Positions 10,665-21,409 of a DNA stretch of 44,474 nt are shown here, in pieces; the stretch's first letter is position 1; each line of letters begins with the position of its first letter. The DNA comes from Gloeophyllum trabeum ATCC 11539 (taxonomy: Eukaryota > Basidiomycota > Agaricomycetes > Gloeophyllales > Gloeophyllaceae): the NCBI RefSeq assembly GCF_000344685.1, contig NW_006920412.1, forward strand, positions 492,756-537,229, written 5' to 3'. A model generated the notes under the pieces. It was not told the DNA's origin. It did not search any database and saw only the letters and a list, made by a program, of their open reading frames with translations. Both the position numbers and the translations under genes were made by a program.

Positions 10665-11205
10665 ACTTATGCTGTAAACTGAGTGCTTTTGCACCTGCGG
10701 GATGCCTCCCCGGCTCTTGGGGGCTAAATGGACTACATAGAACAATTTTTTGAGTACATTATCCGTAGTTCCACGCATTTTGGTAATATACATCAACTTC
10801 TATCTACTGCAGGAGAGCAAAAACACCCCCGGGGAGGTGCAGCCGCCGGGGAACGAGCGGGACAGGCGATGCGTCGACGCATCGCGCGAGGCGTGGGAAT
10901 ACGCGGGAACCGCCGAGCCCCACCTGCCTAATAAGGCAGGAAAAGCGTAAAGCCAGCGGCATAAGTGTACGCATTTCGATGCGGCGTTGCCCACCCCCCA
11001 AATATTGCCCCAACTCAACTGTTTGTTCACCATCTGCAAACCTTTTGACTGCAACTATTTACATTGTGGATATGCTTGATGAAGGCACACAACTGAAGCA
11101 GGTAGAGTTATGTGGGTGGCAATTGGCAGCACATTTGCCTAAAAACAAGCCTATGTGTTGTGTAAAGCAAGCTATCGAGGTCTGTTTGAGAAAGAGCAAA
11201 ATAGT
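10665..11205. other. Short non-coding stretch with a perfect palindrome
   Basis: No gene recognised. A perfect 20-bp palindrome, gcgatgcgtcgacgcatcgc, lies at 10866-10885 in a GC-rich patch. The segment near 10975-11000 is the inverted partner of the repeat word near 7970. Confidence 0.6.
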
Positions 11206-11242
11206 TAGCAGCAGCTCGTTTCGATCGAGCGACCTTTGGGTT
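11206..11242 (-). pseudogene. Initiator tRNA-Met pseudogene: 3' half only
   Basis: Read on the minus strand this is ACCCAAAGGTCGCTCG, then ATCGAAA, CGAGC, TGCTGCT and A. It is identical to the 3' half of the intact tRNA-iMet at 26179-26281, with a downstream TTTT. The 5' half and anticodon have decayed, though an intron-like word (gattacataa) is still recognisable next to it. A fragment of the LTR family begins about 40 bp away. Confidence 0.75.
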
Positions 11243-11278
11243 GCAAGAGGCAATTGATTATGTAATCCGACAGATCAA

Positions 11279-11780
11279 CCTTGTTTTTACTTTTCCTTAC
11301 ACCGTACATTTTATACTACAGCAATGACCCTGCGACCGCCCGGAGATAAATAACAAATACTCGCTGTAACTTGACTGCTCAGCACCCGTCTGCCGCTATA
11401 CCATGTACCATATGGCTCCCTAGTCCCTCCATGTGCTCATCCTACCCCCTAGAGGTTGTCCTGATATGTTAGTGCTGATCCTCAACCTTCCCATCATGCT
11501 GCACAGCATGCCAGTCACGTGCAAATTAACTCCGGCTGCTTGCTGACTGATGTTGGCCTTATGTTTGTGGATTTATGCCCACAAGCTTGGTAATTTGACA
11601 GAGATGAAGAGGAGGAAGTACTGGAAGCTGGGGGTGAGGACAACTCACAATTAAACAGGTGTCTGCTACTGCTGGAGATAATTGGTGCCAAATTTACTTC
11701 TTGATCCACTCTGGAGCACCTGACCTTGGAACTAAATCCTCATAGTATAGTTGTGGTCTGATAGTACCCTGTGGGTTGTT
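11279..11780 (+). mobile_element. Diverged, truncated third copy of the LTR-like repeat
   Basis: It aligns with about 43,720-44,190 in the same orientation. Shared words include ttatactacagSaatg, cggagataaataacaaata, gccgctataccatg and ccctagaggt. It is much more diverged than the two full copies and lacks the terminal motifs, so it is an older truncated insertion. Confidence 0.6.
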
Positions 11781-12265
11781 CATGAGGAGGGAAAGATCAA
11801 AACAAAAATCTTGTTTATGACATGGAAAGACATGTGAAGTAGACTAAAATATGCCGGAGTAACTCTGCTATACATCCTCTATGATCCTATAAAGTTTTGG
11901 AGAGTGAGGCAAGCAGAGAGCATGCAGAGGCTGGATTGGGGAGGCTTAGTGGATGCCAAATTGCGCTAGATCCGTTGTCATGCTCCAGTTTCAAAGGTGT
12001 GACCCTGCCATGTGATGCTTCATTTATCCCAGTCTGCTCACAAGCTTGTGCCTTCCTTCACTCAATTCCCTACAAAGGAAGTCACGTGCATTGTCTGCAA
12101 GCGGTGGCACTGGTAGTGAGTCTACATGATGCTGGTGAAATAGCCCAAAATTTAGGCCAGCTGTAAGTCTGAATCCGAAGTAAGTTTCCCGCCAAAAAAT
12201 TCCGTTGGGCCGGAACTCATTGTGTTGCCTTTGGTTGTCCTAGACTGTAATAACTCCAAAAGTAT
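11781..12265. other. Intergenic, nothing recognised
   Basis: Between the LTR fragment and the tRNA gene I see no phased exons or repeat ends. Several short open frames here look random. Confidence 0.4.
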
Positions 12266-12379
12266 TAGCAGCAGCTCGTTTCGATCGAGCGACCTTTGGG
12301 TAACAAAGTCATGTGATGCTTAGTAAGCAAATCACGTGATTCTATGAGCCCAACGCGCTTCCTTCTGCGCCATGCTGCT
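12266..12379 (-). tRNA. tRNA-Met (CAU), initiator type, with 41-nt intron
   Basis: On the minus strand a full cloverleaf can be drawn. The acceptor is AGCAGCA/TGCTGCT with A1:U72, the D stem GCGC/GCGC, the anticodon stem TTGGG/CCCAA, the loop CTCATAA, and the T stem GCTCG/CGAGC. The T loop ATCGAAA replaces TTCG, the hallmark of eukaryotic initiators. A 41-nt intron sits one base after the anticodon, as usual for nuclear tRNA introns. It contains ATCACGTGAT and an ATG able to pair with the anticodon. The D loop (AGAAGGAA) is one base longer than in the 26179-26281 copy. TTTT follows the 3' end. Confidence 0.85.
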
Positions 12380-13106
12380 GTGCAATGCTTTGTAGAGCTT
12401 AATTTACGTCGGACACAGTGTCCGGCGAGATTTCTGTTCCTGAACATGCTCCTTGCGCATGTTCAAGTTGTACCAAGAATCGGCTGCTAGCCTACTATCG
12501 CCGCTCGGAAAGTAGTTAGACTGTGACTTGAAGTACCACGGTGAAATGCAAGTGAGGCATATGTATGTCCTCTACTCCATACATGGCTAAAGGGCTGCAT
12601 TTGCTCCAAGAATACCACGAGCATGTCTGGTGTATGCTGGTGAATCATCATCGATGTCAAAAGTTGCCATTGAATGACAGGAGGGTCCGTACACTGCGGG
12701 CAAAGGTTGATGTCCCGCCGGCGGACATGCAAAAGACACCTCTGGGGTGGGAGAACATCTTCCTCGAATGGTCCTTGCTGGACCATAGCCCGGACATGCA
12801 GAATGTCCTTTGAAGGAACAAAAGAAGTTCTGCAGTACATTTACCATGGTCACCAAAAAATACGGGACATTCAATTAGCATTGTCTTGTCATTCTTTATG
12901 TCCTTTCTCATGTTCCACTGAGAAACATCCAAGGAAAGTGTTCTCCCACCCATCCCATGAAAGATCAATGTCCGGAGGCAGGACATCAGTGCTTGTCCGC
13001 AGTGGTAGCTTGTGAAAGTGCTCAGTGCACGTGACGTGCACATGATGGATGCGCGAGGTGCGCGGCCCGAGCACTCTGTGTGGCTCTTTGGGCTCCCCAT
13101 CTGCAA

Positions 13107-14580
13107 ATGGCTGAAACAGACCCCGCTGCTCAGGAGTCTGATGATGACCTTCTTCTCATACAAGGGGTGATGGATCAGGCTCGCCACGAAGTCGAATCTA
13201 CCCGTAGAATGCTCTCCCAGCGGGCTTCCACATGGAAAGAGTCTCGACCGAAGGAGGCCTTGAGTGAAAAAGCCATGGACACTTGGAAGGCCTGCTTAGC
13301 CCTTGGCTGAATTCTCAGCCAAAATGGCCTCATCCAGGGTTCTATGGTTCCTGAAGATGGCGGCGGAGAGGAGCCACCTGGGGAGTCTGAAGCGGAAGAG
13401 CAAGAGCCCACTTCTAGAGCGGACAAGGTAGGCTAATATCCCACAATATATAGTAGCTGAGCTCACAATACAAAAGCAGAAAGATGAGGCCATGGCTGTA
13501 TGCACGGCCATACAAAAGTGTGCTGGAGCTCCGCCCATGGAGTCTATTACCCTTCTGCAAGCCATCGTGCGGCCTACAAAATCCACCCAACAGGAGGAGA
13601 AAACTGCTCTCATTCAGGCTGTCATCGGCGTAAAGTACGCTAGCTATGAAGAATGGGTGAGCGCCACGCATGGGCCATCGGTTGGCTGGGGGCAGGCTGA
13701 CTATATGCACTGCTCATGTAGCGTTCTCTGCTGAAGCCATACATATTGAAGATCTCTCCGCTCAGCAGGACCTCTTTCCATATGTTCCAGGGGTTATTTG
13801 ACATGAAACCTGAAGAACGGCGTGTGAATGAAGATATGGTGAGTTTGGGCGCACTGATCCCTGGTACCAATCTGACTCCCTGAACAGCTGGTCAATGATA
13901 TAGCAAACCATCAGCTCTCACGGAACCTCCTGTGCCAAATATTTACCAGGGTCACTATCATCATGTTTACCTTTGACTGGAACCGAGCTACAAAGCAGGC
14001 CAAGTCGTCCATGAAGCGTCAAGCATACCTGCTATCTCAAGGTCTATCCTTGGCTGATGTGCAAGAAATGTCGCAAGACGAGATAAAGCAGAGAATCAAA
14101 TCTGAAGCCTTGAGTTTCAAGTATTTCAAGAATCAGCACGAACATGAAGTGACCGCTCGCAACCGCTTCTTCCAGTTGTGGCAAAGAGTGGGTGCTGAAA
14201 GTACGAGAACACTGGCTTCATCTAACCATGCCGTTGTACTATAGATAGGAGCCTCAGCCTTGTTTGAACCGATATGGTCGATCCAAAACATGAAGAACAA
14301 ACGTCGGGCCCACCTCCACCAAGCCTACTTGGATATGGTACAAGGCCGCAACGGACACGCAGCCCCCCTGCTCGATAATGGATCCAATGCCCTGGCCCTT
14401 ACACACCAGTGCTACAAACACGTTTTACTGTGCTTGTGTCGGGCCATAGGGGGCGCAGAATTTTCCGATGCCATTCAAGACTTTCTTGCTTTGGAACAGG
14501 GTAAGACTATTCATGACAGTCAGGCAGGTCCACAGCCAACATCAGAGGGAGATTCTGCTAGTACTAGCACCCAGGATTAG
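13107..14580 (+). CDS. Cassette gene A: hypothetical protein, five exons
   Basis: Exons 13107-13427, 13480-13656, 13722-13838, 13888-14187 and 14245-14580 join with GT..AG introns, all in phase 0, giving about 416 codons. An in-frame TGA at 13308-13310 (codon 68) interrupts exon 1. Either the true start is the later ATG at 13341 or the gene carries a nonsense mutation. The protein is mostly charged and helical, with no membrane segment. Recognisable stretches are TFDWNRATKQAKSSMKRQAY, SLADVQEMSQDEIKQRIKSE and MKNKRRAHLHQAYLDMVQGR. I do not recognise the family. It converges on gene B, with the two stop codons about 125 bp apart. Confidence 0.65.
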
Positions 14581-14703
14581 TTCAATGTGGACGTGCAGTG
14601 TATTTTTACTGTTGGACCTTGGAGAACCAATGTTGTAGCATGAGAATAGAGCAGATTCATTCTCAAATGTAATTCATTCACGAGTCAATTTGGTCATAAT
14701 CAG

Positions 14704-17700
14704 CTACATAGTGGGGCTGCTCCACTGTGCGCAGTACAAGAGAAACTTTTGGGTCGTACCGATAGTAAACAGGCTTTTAAACTCGGAAGGGATGAGATCG
14801 CAAAAAGTAGTGAAGTTGAACGAAGCTATCACCGGCGGGGTAAGCTCCTCCTTCTCCAGCCATGAAATGACCTCGCCATCGAACGTCACACCAATCAACG
14901 CCCCAAAATCTGCCATGAGTCTCTGGCACTCACTGGCTTGTTCAGCAGCTTCTTCTTTATCCTCACCTGCTCCTTCCTCCTCTCCGTGCTCGACGACTTC
15001 CTCTTCATGGTTTGAGGCCTGGGCCCTAGCTCCATCTTGCGACTTGTCCTTTTCCAAGGCTAGCAAGATGGCCTGTCTGCATTTCTTTTTGACCTGCGAT
15101 TTGTGGTGGTCAAATAGAACAGTTAGCTCAGACTTGTGGGGAGGGAGTAGTTCTGCGTCTTTGGCATAAAGGCATCGTTTTGGAAGGACCCAGCACTCGG
15201 GGCCATGCCTGGGATGCGTCCGACGGCAGACGAGATAATGAAAGCCATGTTGCAAGTGGAGATGGGTCACAAATTCTCGAGCCGTGCAGGATTGAAACCT
15301 ATGCATAGATGGTTTATGAGTGAGGGTATGAACCATGCATGTCAGATAGGCTCACTCCTTCTTTGCTTCACAGCTGGGAAACCTACAGCAGAGTACACTT
15401 GGTCATCTTCTTCACCAGATGTGATGCCCTTGCCGAGTTTGCTCCAGTGGCTGATCGAGTGCTCATACATTTTGCCGTAGGACTCGAAGGAACTAGAGTA
15501 TGTCCAGGATCAGTATATGCACGGCAACCCAGAGTAAGACCAGGGCAAAGCGCTTACTGGAGCCTCTCCACCCAAGGAAGCTGCCGATTGAATATGCAGA
15601 CAGGGCAGAAGAAACGCCTGGCTTCCCTCCTTCCATAAGAGAGACGAACCTGTGTACTTAGGGAGAGGTGTCCACCCCTCTCTCCCCTGTTATCCAGGGT
15701 TTTATCAGTGAAATTATCCGAGGGAAGCAATACATGCTTACCAAGTGGATGGGTCGGACAAGTCCAAAGTATCTCCTTGCCTGAGACAAGAGTGCGACTC
15801 AGTACATGGACTTGGGGCGATTGAACAAGGAAGGGCACTTACTTTTCGTCTCCTTCGCCAGGCTCATTGCCCATCTGCCCCTGCTCCACCATATCAGATA
15901 TTTCAGAATAGTCGGGCGGCACATCTATCTTATGGGCCTTGAGAAGTCTAACAAAGCAGAGAGCGGCGTGCGCGGCGATAGCTGAGTTGTAAACATCTTC
16001 GTATTCGGCAGAGCCAGGTGCGATCTGGGTAGATTTGCCCTTCTTCGTACCCGGCGTGGGCTTCTTCTTTTTTCGAGCCGTCTTCTTCTTGGAGGAACCG
16101 GGACCATGACAGTCGTCATCTGAGCCAGAGAAAGAGACGTCTGCATCTTCATCGGCCAGAAAAGTGAGACAGACAGAGCAGCGCCACATCCCGGGATGGT
16201 GTTTGGCCTCACAAATCCACAGGTGCGCAGCGAGGTGCTCGGCCTTGGAAGGTTCCCTGCACCAAGGACACAGGCCCTCCTTGATATCGTCATCTACCTT
16301 GAGGAGACCTATAAAGTGTTCGAGGATCGCGAGCCTAGGGCCCCGCTTTTTATCCAGCAGCAGGGGCACCAGCGGGTGGTCGGAGCCTGAAGAAACCAGA
16401 TCAGACAGGATTTTCTTGTCAGTGTCCATGGAAGCAGCATCCAAAGAGTCGTCCGGCATCTCATTGTCTGTACCAGGCTGCTCTATCTCTGGCAGCCTAC
16501 GTACGCTCTGGATAGATAATCAGGGCAAGCATCAAGCTGCGGCCAACATCTCAAGAGCACTTTCCACCAGTGGATCAGTTGAAACAACCTGTAAGATGGC
16601 CATCAATGGGGAGAACAGAGAGCCAGCTAGGCTGGAATGCTTACATCGTCTGGGAGCTCTGTGGAAACGTTACTGTACTTTTCCTTGACCTTGTCCTCTT
16701 TTCTGGCGAGTTCCGAGATCAAGGCCATCAGCTGAGAGTCAGCTTGGAGGTCTTCAACTGTCAGATCGTTCATCCCCCTCTCCCTCTCCCGCCCAAAGGC
16801 TACGGAGCTGTGCCAGTCGGAGATGTCAGTGCACTGCTCGGCTTCACCATACCTCAAAGCAGTCAGGTCCACTGGTCGGTCTGGGGCCTGGTAAGTTGTC
16901 TTGCCGTGCAGAGAGTTAAGGGTGTGCCCCATCAAGTACGTGAAATGGTGCTAAAAGAAACGTGCAGGTGAGCAATGTGACTGTCCGCAAGCGGCAGGAA
17001 AGGTACCTTTGGCATGGCAGAAGCCATCACACCTGCAAATGCATAACGGTATGATTTGGTGGTGAAATCTGGACGGTGGCATGAATAAAGGTGCAGATGA
17101 GGAGGGAGGCCAGATACTTACTTGACCAACCAAGAGCCCTGCGGATCTTGCCAATGTAGGTGATCACCCCAGAGACCCCAGCAGGTGTCCCCGGTCAGGC
17201 CATTGATAAAGATGGGCTCGTCCGCCATCTCTGGTTTGACCTTGATGACATGGGGAAATTTAGGCTTGATGCGGCCCTGGTGCATCCCCAGGACGTCGTC
17301 CTCAAAGACTCCGCGGTAGAGACTCCGCGGTAGATGCCGAGAGCCAGGATGGGGAGCTGAGGGTCCAGGTGCGTGCGGGAGACCGGCGGGTTCCTCATAG
17401 ACGATTTTACCCTGGGTTCCTAACCATCAGCGACCAACTCGCCGTGAAAAGCATAGGACTCTGCACTGACACTTGACCGTCATCCATTTTCATGCATTTT
17501 ACCGCATGGAAGCTCCAAAATGAATGCATCTGCAGACCGACTTTGGGCGTATACCCAGAGGCTATCCATTCAATGTGCTGGGGATCGCTTTTACCAAGCT
17601 GATTTAGAGGAGAGAAGAAAGCGGCACTCACCCCCCATTTCAGATAAAGACCCGAGTCTGGTTTGTAGTGAGTCGCCAGGACCACGTCGCCGACCCTACG

Positions 17701-18794
17701 TCCAAACGTAAAGAGTACACCCTGGAGAGCGTATATTTGGGTGCGCTGTGAGAGAAAGCTCATTGAGGCTGCTGACGGCGATGGCAAGATGTGGAACGCT
17801 GTGCTACCATAAGGTTAGACGAGAACGTCACTATGCTCTGCAGGGTTGCGGCGAGGCCTTCTTCAACATCTTCCTCGCGCACGATTCTCTTGGGAAGGGC
17901 GCCGGTGTGCAGGACCTTGTCCTTGAAAGCCCATTCCACTACAGCCTAGATGCAAGCCATGAGTTACTGCTGATACGCAAGAGCCCCATCGCCCTACCTG
18001 ATAAAGCTGAGTCGTATAAGTCCTGTCAGCTATAACACATCCGAAGCGCTTTCTCTGTTCATGGACGATCATCACGAGGACGAAGAGTGAGAATCTTTCA
18101 CAGACACGCACCCAAGAGATCATCCTACCCACAAAGATCTTTGTCGTCCTGAGGGCCCACCCTGTGGCGCCCCGCACCAGTCCAGAGTGGCCACAAAGTG
18201 AACAAAGTGCTTGACTGATTTGAGTTCCGGCCAAGGAGCGCCAGGCTGGATGGTCTCTATTGCCGCATCCTCAGAACCGAGGAACTTTGTAAAGTACAGT
18301 ATCCACGCGGACTGGACCTTATTCTGGTGGTAGATGGTCGTTGGAGCAACCGGCTTCATGTGGACGCGATCGAAAGCCTTTTGCTGCTCGGCGACCTCTT
18401 CTGCAGAGGCAAACTCCTGGTCCAGCTATCCGGCCAGATCACGCCGAACACCCCGGTAAGCAGTGACCGAGGCCTTGGCTTTGCTGGGTGCCAGCGGGGC
18501 AGGCTGTGGGACGTGAGGGGCTGTGCGGCAAAAGAGGGAGGTCAACGGGGGCTGTATACTGTAAGCAGGGGTGTGAAGGTACGTACTGGGATCTGTAGTG
18601 CGCTTCTTGTTCTTGTGAGGACTGGGCTGTGGAGTTGGCCCAGAGGACGAAGATGCTGCGAGCGGAGTCTCGGGGCGGGTAGCTTGCTGCTTTTGCTTTG
18701 ACAGCAGCGCCCCAGGCTCTTTGAAGGGGGAAGGGCCCGAGGCGGAGGGCTTGGTGGGAGCCTTGGCTGCACGCTTCTTGCCCTTGCCAGCCAT
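14704..18794 (-). pseudogene. Cassette gene B: large zinc-finger-like protein, probably broken
   Basis: From ATG at 18794 (MAGKGKKRAAKAPTKPS) a chain of minus-strand frames with GT..AG introns runs to a TAG at 14704. The N-terminus is basic and Pro/Ser-rich. The middle holds VGDVVLATHYKPDSG and MHQGRIKPKFPHVIKVKPEM. Near 16,170-16,300 there are paired Cys/His clusters (CPWCREPSKAEHLAAHLWIC, then WRCSVCLTFL). Further on come FFCPVC (about 15,620) and HLHLQHGFHYLVCRRTHPRH (about 15,250), then an acidic stretch and a C-terminal domain. This suggests a multi-finger nucleic-acid-binding protein. Lesions are an in-frame TAG at 18426-18428 (between RRDLAG and LDQEFASAEE) and a 14-bp tandem duplication at 17307-17334 that shifts frame after LGIYRGV. 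The frame also does not follow through near 17,175. Family not recognised. Confidence 0.5.
17307..17334 (-). repeat. 14-bp tandem duplication in gene B
   Basis: gactccgcggtaga occurs twice in a row. One copy alone would read LGIYRGVFEDDVLGMHQG in gene B. Two copies change the frame, and no GT..AG intron spans the extra 14 bases. Confidence 0.85.
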
Positions 18795-19451
18795 TGCGGG
18801 GCGACGGGGGCGAGAAGGAAAGAGGGGGTTGTGGAAATACCAATGGGTTTTGTGCAGCTTATATACAGGGAACATCGTACGACACAGTAGACATGTCTTG
18901 GAAGATGAAATGTCTTTGGGGGGGGGGGGCATACGAAGAGCTAAGCCGTTAATAATTTGGCGCGGAACAGCGCTTTGGTTCTGTCCGGAGGCTACTTTGC
19001 CATGAAAGGAGCAAATTGCAGTCCCTATGGGTGTGCGAGTGAAGAAATGTGAAGCAGAAGATGTAGTACTCACATGGGAGTGGGGGGCGGCACCCAATCA
19101 GTGTTCAGAGTGCCTTCTATGCACGCAAAGCAATGAGGATCACAGAAGCTGAACCAAAAATACCTAATTTGATTGAAAGGACTAAGTATTCGGAACAGAC
19201 AGCTCCTCCGCAGAGGGTGCAAAACATTTATTTTGATGATGATTCTGTAGACTTGCAGGTCTCGCAGGTGCAGGGATGCACATGGAGCCTGGCGTGTCGA
19301 CTCGGAGTCTCGGAGGACATTGACAAGTGCAGCCGCATCATAGCATATGAAGATGCTCCCACATAGCGTATGAAGATGTTCGCACGGCCTCGCTATATGC
19401 AGGTGGCGCGCACCCGAAGTTGCCTTGTGCTCGCTCTACTGGTGCTCTATC

Positions 19452-20133
19452 ATGGGACGAAAAGGCAAGAATAGGGACAAGACTCCGCCGAAACTGAGCC
19501 TCGAGGAGCTTCGCCGACTGATGTTGCCGCCTGGGGGTGTGTTTCCGACGGAATATGGCTCTGTGGCCACGAGCTCTGGTGGTCGGAGCAAGGCTCTAGG
19601 TAACTGTCTGTCGGGGTGGGGGGCTCTGCCCTGCTGGTCCTGGCTCTGTGACTGGGGACTCTCTGACCATTCTGGGGCTCTTGACAGCAGCTACTGCTAC
19701 GACTACGAGGTCTGCAAGTGTCGACCGCCAGGATGCCGAGGCTGAGAAACAGCTGTCGAGCCCATGCAAGAACAAAGAACGCAATCAAGGAAATAAAGAG
19801 GTGAGCGTCCCCCGTTTGTGCCAGTGGTTCTGATCCGATCCGCCTCTACAGAATCAAGCGACTACATGCGCGGACAGTCCCGAGAGAACTGGGGAGGAGG
19901 TCAGTGGTATTTTACAGAGCGTATGCTGTGAACCATCTGAATATGCTGGGGGCCAGGCCGCGGGTGCAGCGGTGGGCGGCAGGAAACGGGTGCGTGACGA
20001 GGAAGAGGGGGCTGCGGTGGCTCGTGAGGGCAAGGGGAAGAGGGCGAGAGCGGAGGGACAGCTCGCCCTAGGGAGGGCCAGCACGTCTACAGTGGGCGTG
20101 TCTGCTCTGCTGGGTAGGCTGGGGAAAAAGTAG
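19452..20133 (+). CDS. Cassette gene C: small basic hypothetical protein, three exons
   Basis: Exons 19452-19599, 19688-19800 and 19852-20133 give 180 residues with consistent phase and no lesion. The protein starts MGRKGKNRDKTPPKLSLEEL and ends LLGRLGKK. It carries a basic/acidic patch, GGRKRVRDEEEG followed by GKGKRARAEG, which could act as a nuclear localisation or nucleic-acid-binding segment. No known domain is recognised. The ATG is chosen because an open frame upstream of it starts only with TTG. It diverges from gene B, with 657 bp between the two start codons, and its stop lies about 140 bp before the candidate right end. Confidence 0.65.
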
Positions 20134-20159
20134 ACAGGGACGGTGTAGCGGTAACAATA

Positions 20160-20500
20160 GTGGCAGACGCAGCATGTAACAACAGTGGCAGATGCAGCAT
20201 GTAACAACAGTGTACTCTTTGCCAGACCCAACAGTGTACTGCCAGACACGGCATGCGACAACAGGTTACTTTTTTTGCCAGACACTGTGTCTGGCGAGAG
20301 CACGCTGTGTGAAATACAAGAGGCTGCTGTGGCTCTCAGATAGATCTGTGATCTTGAGATCGGTCACATCTGGATGTGGCGTGGCTGTGGCGTGAAGACG
20401 GTGGCTGTGGCGGAGACGGTGGCTGTGATGTGCTGTGGCGTGAAGACAGTGGCTGTGGTGGCTGGCGTGGTGGCTGAGGCGTGGTGGCTTCCCTTGGGCG
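20160..20500. repeat. Tandem and subterminal short repeats
   Basis: A unit agtggcagaYgcagcatgtaacaac occurs at about 20159 and 20183, followed by degenerate gccagac words. From about 20385 to 20500 a variable minisatellite built on ggtggctgtggc follows. The first group lies just inside the candidate transposon end, the second just outside. Confidence 0.7.
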
Positions 20501-20568
20501 GGGAAAACTAAGATGTGTGGGCCTCGCATGGTGGGCAAGGAGGCCGGTGCCGCGGAAACGCACTTGGA

Positions 20569-21376
20569 TCACTGGGAGGATATTGCAGTAGGTGAGTGGT
20601 GTTGGTTTTGTATCGCTCGTTCACAGCGTATTACCCATATAAGGTGTAGGGATTCCGAAATCAGGATCTGGAGGAGGCGGGATGCACTAGTTTTACGAGG
20701 GCGAGTAGGTTCCTGGTTTTCCTGGGTATTAATATCGTTGATATGGTTTTCGTTAAGGGGGATAGCTAGTTTGCCACAGCCGAGCAGCGCACCAAAGGTG
20801 AGCTGTGGCCATGGTGCGTGTGATCGCGGCCAGAGCTCCTCGGCCAGGAGCCATATGACGCGCTGGGACGGGTAGGTACACTCCAGTAGAATATGGTCTA
20901 GATTGTCTGGGCAGTCACGACAGTGGGCGCAGATTGCGCGCTCTTGGTAGCCTGGGATTTGGGACCAGAAGTCGCCAACTCGGTAGGCTTGTTGCGTTGG
21001 CTTATACAGGAATTGTCGCACTAAGGGACGGAGGGTCGTATTTCCAGTAGAATACCAAGAGGCAGGATATCCCAGGTCCGGTCTCCAATGCTCAGAATAT
21101 CAAGCCCGGTGCATATACCAGGCTTGCAGATTTGAGCGAGAGGTCTGGGGTGTGGTATGGCTTGGGCGAAGCACTGGAAGGATAGGTTTCCGTGCGTTGC
21201 TGCTGTGTATATTTGTTTTTGACGCCTTGAGCCTCGCGAGCGTAGACCAGAGTATCATGTTGGCGCTGCATCACCTGGACTGGCGACGTGGATCTTCCGT
21301 GAAGTGCCTCGGCTAGATGATGCCCACTGATGTGGGTCGGGAGTACATCTGTCCTGTGGTGGCCGCGGTTATACAA
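20569..21376 (-). pseudogene. 3' remnant of a non-LTR retroelement (RNase H / zinc-knuckle tail)
   Basis: The minus-strand frame ending at 20569 reads RQFLYKPTQQAYRVGDFWSQ, then ICAHCRDCPDNLDHILLEC and VIWLLAEELWP, later RLLQILISESLHLIWVIRCE. This is the well-known C-terminal pattern of agaricomycete RNase-H-containing reverse-transcriptase proteins, including the C-x2-C..H..C knuckle. The part upstream (21092-21376) is in another frame with stops between and runs into the N gap. No reverse transcriptase core is visible, so this is a truncated, decayed insertion. Confidence 0.75.
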
Positions 21377-21408
21377 ACACTCTGGTTCATGAGTCCCGTG
21401 CTACGGAG
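21093..21408. repeat. 316-bp exact repeat, left of assembly gap
   Basis: Identical base for base to 22130-22445 in the same orientation, ending one base before the N run (21410-22129). Identical contig ends around a gap usually mean an unmerged overlap. Confidence 0.9.
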
Positions 21409-21409
21409 G

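Larger units (their letters stand above)
12414..20289. mobile_element. Candidate undescribed DNA transposon or gene cassette with 13-bp inverted ends
   Basis: CACAGTGTCCGGC at 12414-12426 and GCCAGACACTGTG at 20277-20289 are inverted copies with one transition mismatch. Inside the right end, gccaga/ggcaga words recur at about 20162, 20185, 20221, 20241 and 20277. Near the left end tgtccgg/ccggaca words recur (about 12715, 12787, 12968). Subterminal repeats of this kind fit CACTA-like elements. Three multi-exon genes of unknown family lie inside. Against it: no clear target duplication, the end motif is partly palindromic (so chance is more likely), and I see no transposase DDE signature. The left end is 35 bp upstream of a tRNA gene. 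Confidence 0.4.

Noticed and set aside
18020..18185. A supposed frameshift in gene B after VATLDW
   Set aside because: A longer intron (gtgcgg..ctgacag) restores the frame into YTTQLYQ, so this lesion is not needed.
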